A stretch of 64,000 bases of DNA from Scatosoma sp045576335 (GTDB lineage Bacteria > Bacillota > Clostridia > Christensenellales > Borkfalkiaceae). The stretch's first letter is position 1; each line of letters opens with the position of its first letter. The notes beneath the pieces are model-generated. The model ran no database searches. It saw nothing but the letters and a program-made list of their open reading frames with translations, and was not told the DNA's origin. The translations under genes were made by a program, and so were the position numbers. Location: assembly GCA_045576335.1 (NCBI GenBank), contig JAZNGH010000027.1, positions 62,001-126,000 of the forward strand, given 5' to 3'. This document shows positions 63,808 through 64,000 of this stretch, one piece after another.

Positions 63808-64000
63808 ATGTTACAGACAATTATCAATGCATTTAAGGTCAAGGAAATTCGGCATAAGGTGTATATGATGCTCCTTTTGCTTTTGATTTTCCGTATCGGC
63901 TGTTTTATTCCGGTACCTGGCTTGGACAGAAGCACTTTCTCTGCAGTAGTGGAAGGCAACGACTTTTTAACGCTGATGAGCAGCATCACGGGTGGCGCGC
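63808..64000 (+). CDS. secY: Protein translocase subunit SecY, N-terminus only
   Basis: 64 residues are visible before the window ends. LQTIINAFKVKEIRHKVYMM, then LLLLLIFRIGCFIPVPGLDR is the conserved SecY N-terminus and first span, followed by the plug-region start FLTLMSSITGGA. SecY forms the export channel with SecE and SecG. ACGGAG precedes ATG 63808. Its place after rplO is the canonical end of the spc block. Confidence 0.95.
   Translation, partial: MLQTIINAFKVKEIRHKVYMMLLLLLIFRIGCFIPVPGLDRSTFSAVVEGNDFLTLMSSITGGA

Noticed and set aside
1..64000. CRISPR array, rRNA, complete tRNA or transposase
   Set aside because: I looked for regularly spaced direct repeats, rRNA-like conserved blocks, cloverleaf tRNAs and DDE or serine recombinase motifs, and found none; only tRNA 3'-end fragments are present.

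Overview
The window comes from an anaerobic, fermentative Bacillota genome, most likely a gut-associated Clostridia lineage. The evidence is pyruvate:ferredoxin oxidoreductase, a group-B-like [FeFe] hydrogenase, bifunctional AdhE beside its redox regulator Rex, type-Z (zinc) ribosomal protein S14, a secG-rnr-smpB cluster, Shine-Dalgarno sites of the AGGAGG type, and many TTGACA-17-TATAAT promoters. No species can be named from this sequence alone.

Region 1 (1 to about 18.43 kb) is an accessory element whose left end lies outside the window. It starts with a phage-type switch: an XRE repressor, divergent promoters and a perfect 17-bp palindromic operator. Many small proteins follow (zinc-ribbon, coiled-coil, YopX-like, single membrane spans). 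Next comes a surface/membrane block: three single-span exported proteins, two of them tandem paralogues, a 1154-residue protein with a signal peptide and a C-terminal membrane anchor, a Lys-rich protein, a 33-residue membrane peptide, and a 774-residue polytopic protein that resembles Zot/pI-type P-loop proteins but has a degraded Walker A. Two winged-helix proteins follow, one ending in a DnaI/DnaC-like zinc motif. Then come a repeat-rich candidate origin, a HicAB toxin-antitoxin pair with two operators, and two tandem tRNA 3'-end fragments, each followed by a terminator. No integrase, relaxase or capsid gene is visible. An integrated filamentous-phage-like or plasmid-like element fits best, as inference. 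A module of a minus-strand small RNA diverging from a small peptide gene occurs at 12.3-12.6 kb and again, degraded, at 18.5-18.7 kb just past the tRNA fragments.

Region 2 (18.8-54 kb) is chromosomal and mostly housekeeping: a flavin-reductase-like protein, a lipoprotein phosphoesterase, a membrane metallopeptidase, PFOR, dGTPase, a CrtC-like protein, a divergent GPH sugar transporter and GH2 glycosidase under shared operators, rex-adhE, the hydrogenase, tilS-hpt, a polysaccharide deacetylase, a sugar kinase, a nitrilase-like pseudoenzyme, secG-rnr-smpB, pgk-tpiA-gpmI, thyA-folA, typA with a HAD phosphatase, and an RsgI-like lipoprotein. PFOR makes acetyl-CoA and reduced ferredoxin, the hydrogenase can dispose of the electrons as H2, and AdhE regenerates NAD+ under likely Rex control. 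A 19-bp dispersed repeat, GGGGCAGGTATGCGTTGAA, is scattered through 23-53 kb in both genes and spacers, and is absent from the accessory element and from the ribosomal operon.

Region 3 (54.1-64 kb) is the S10-spc ribosomal protein operon, from rpsJ to the start of secY, behind one strong promoter and a leader of about 245 nt. All 21 r-protein genes are on the plus strand in the canonical order.
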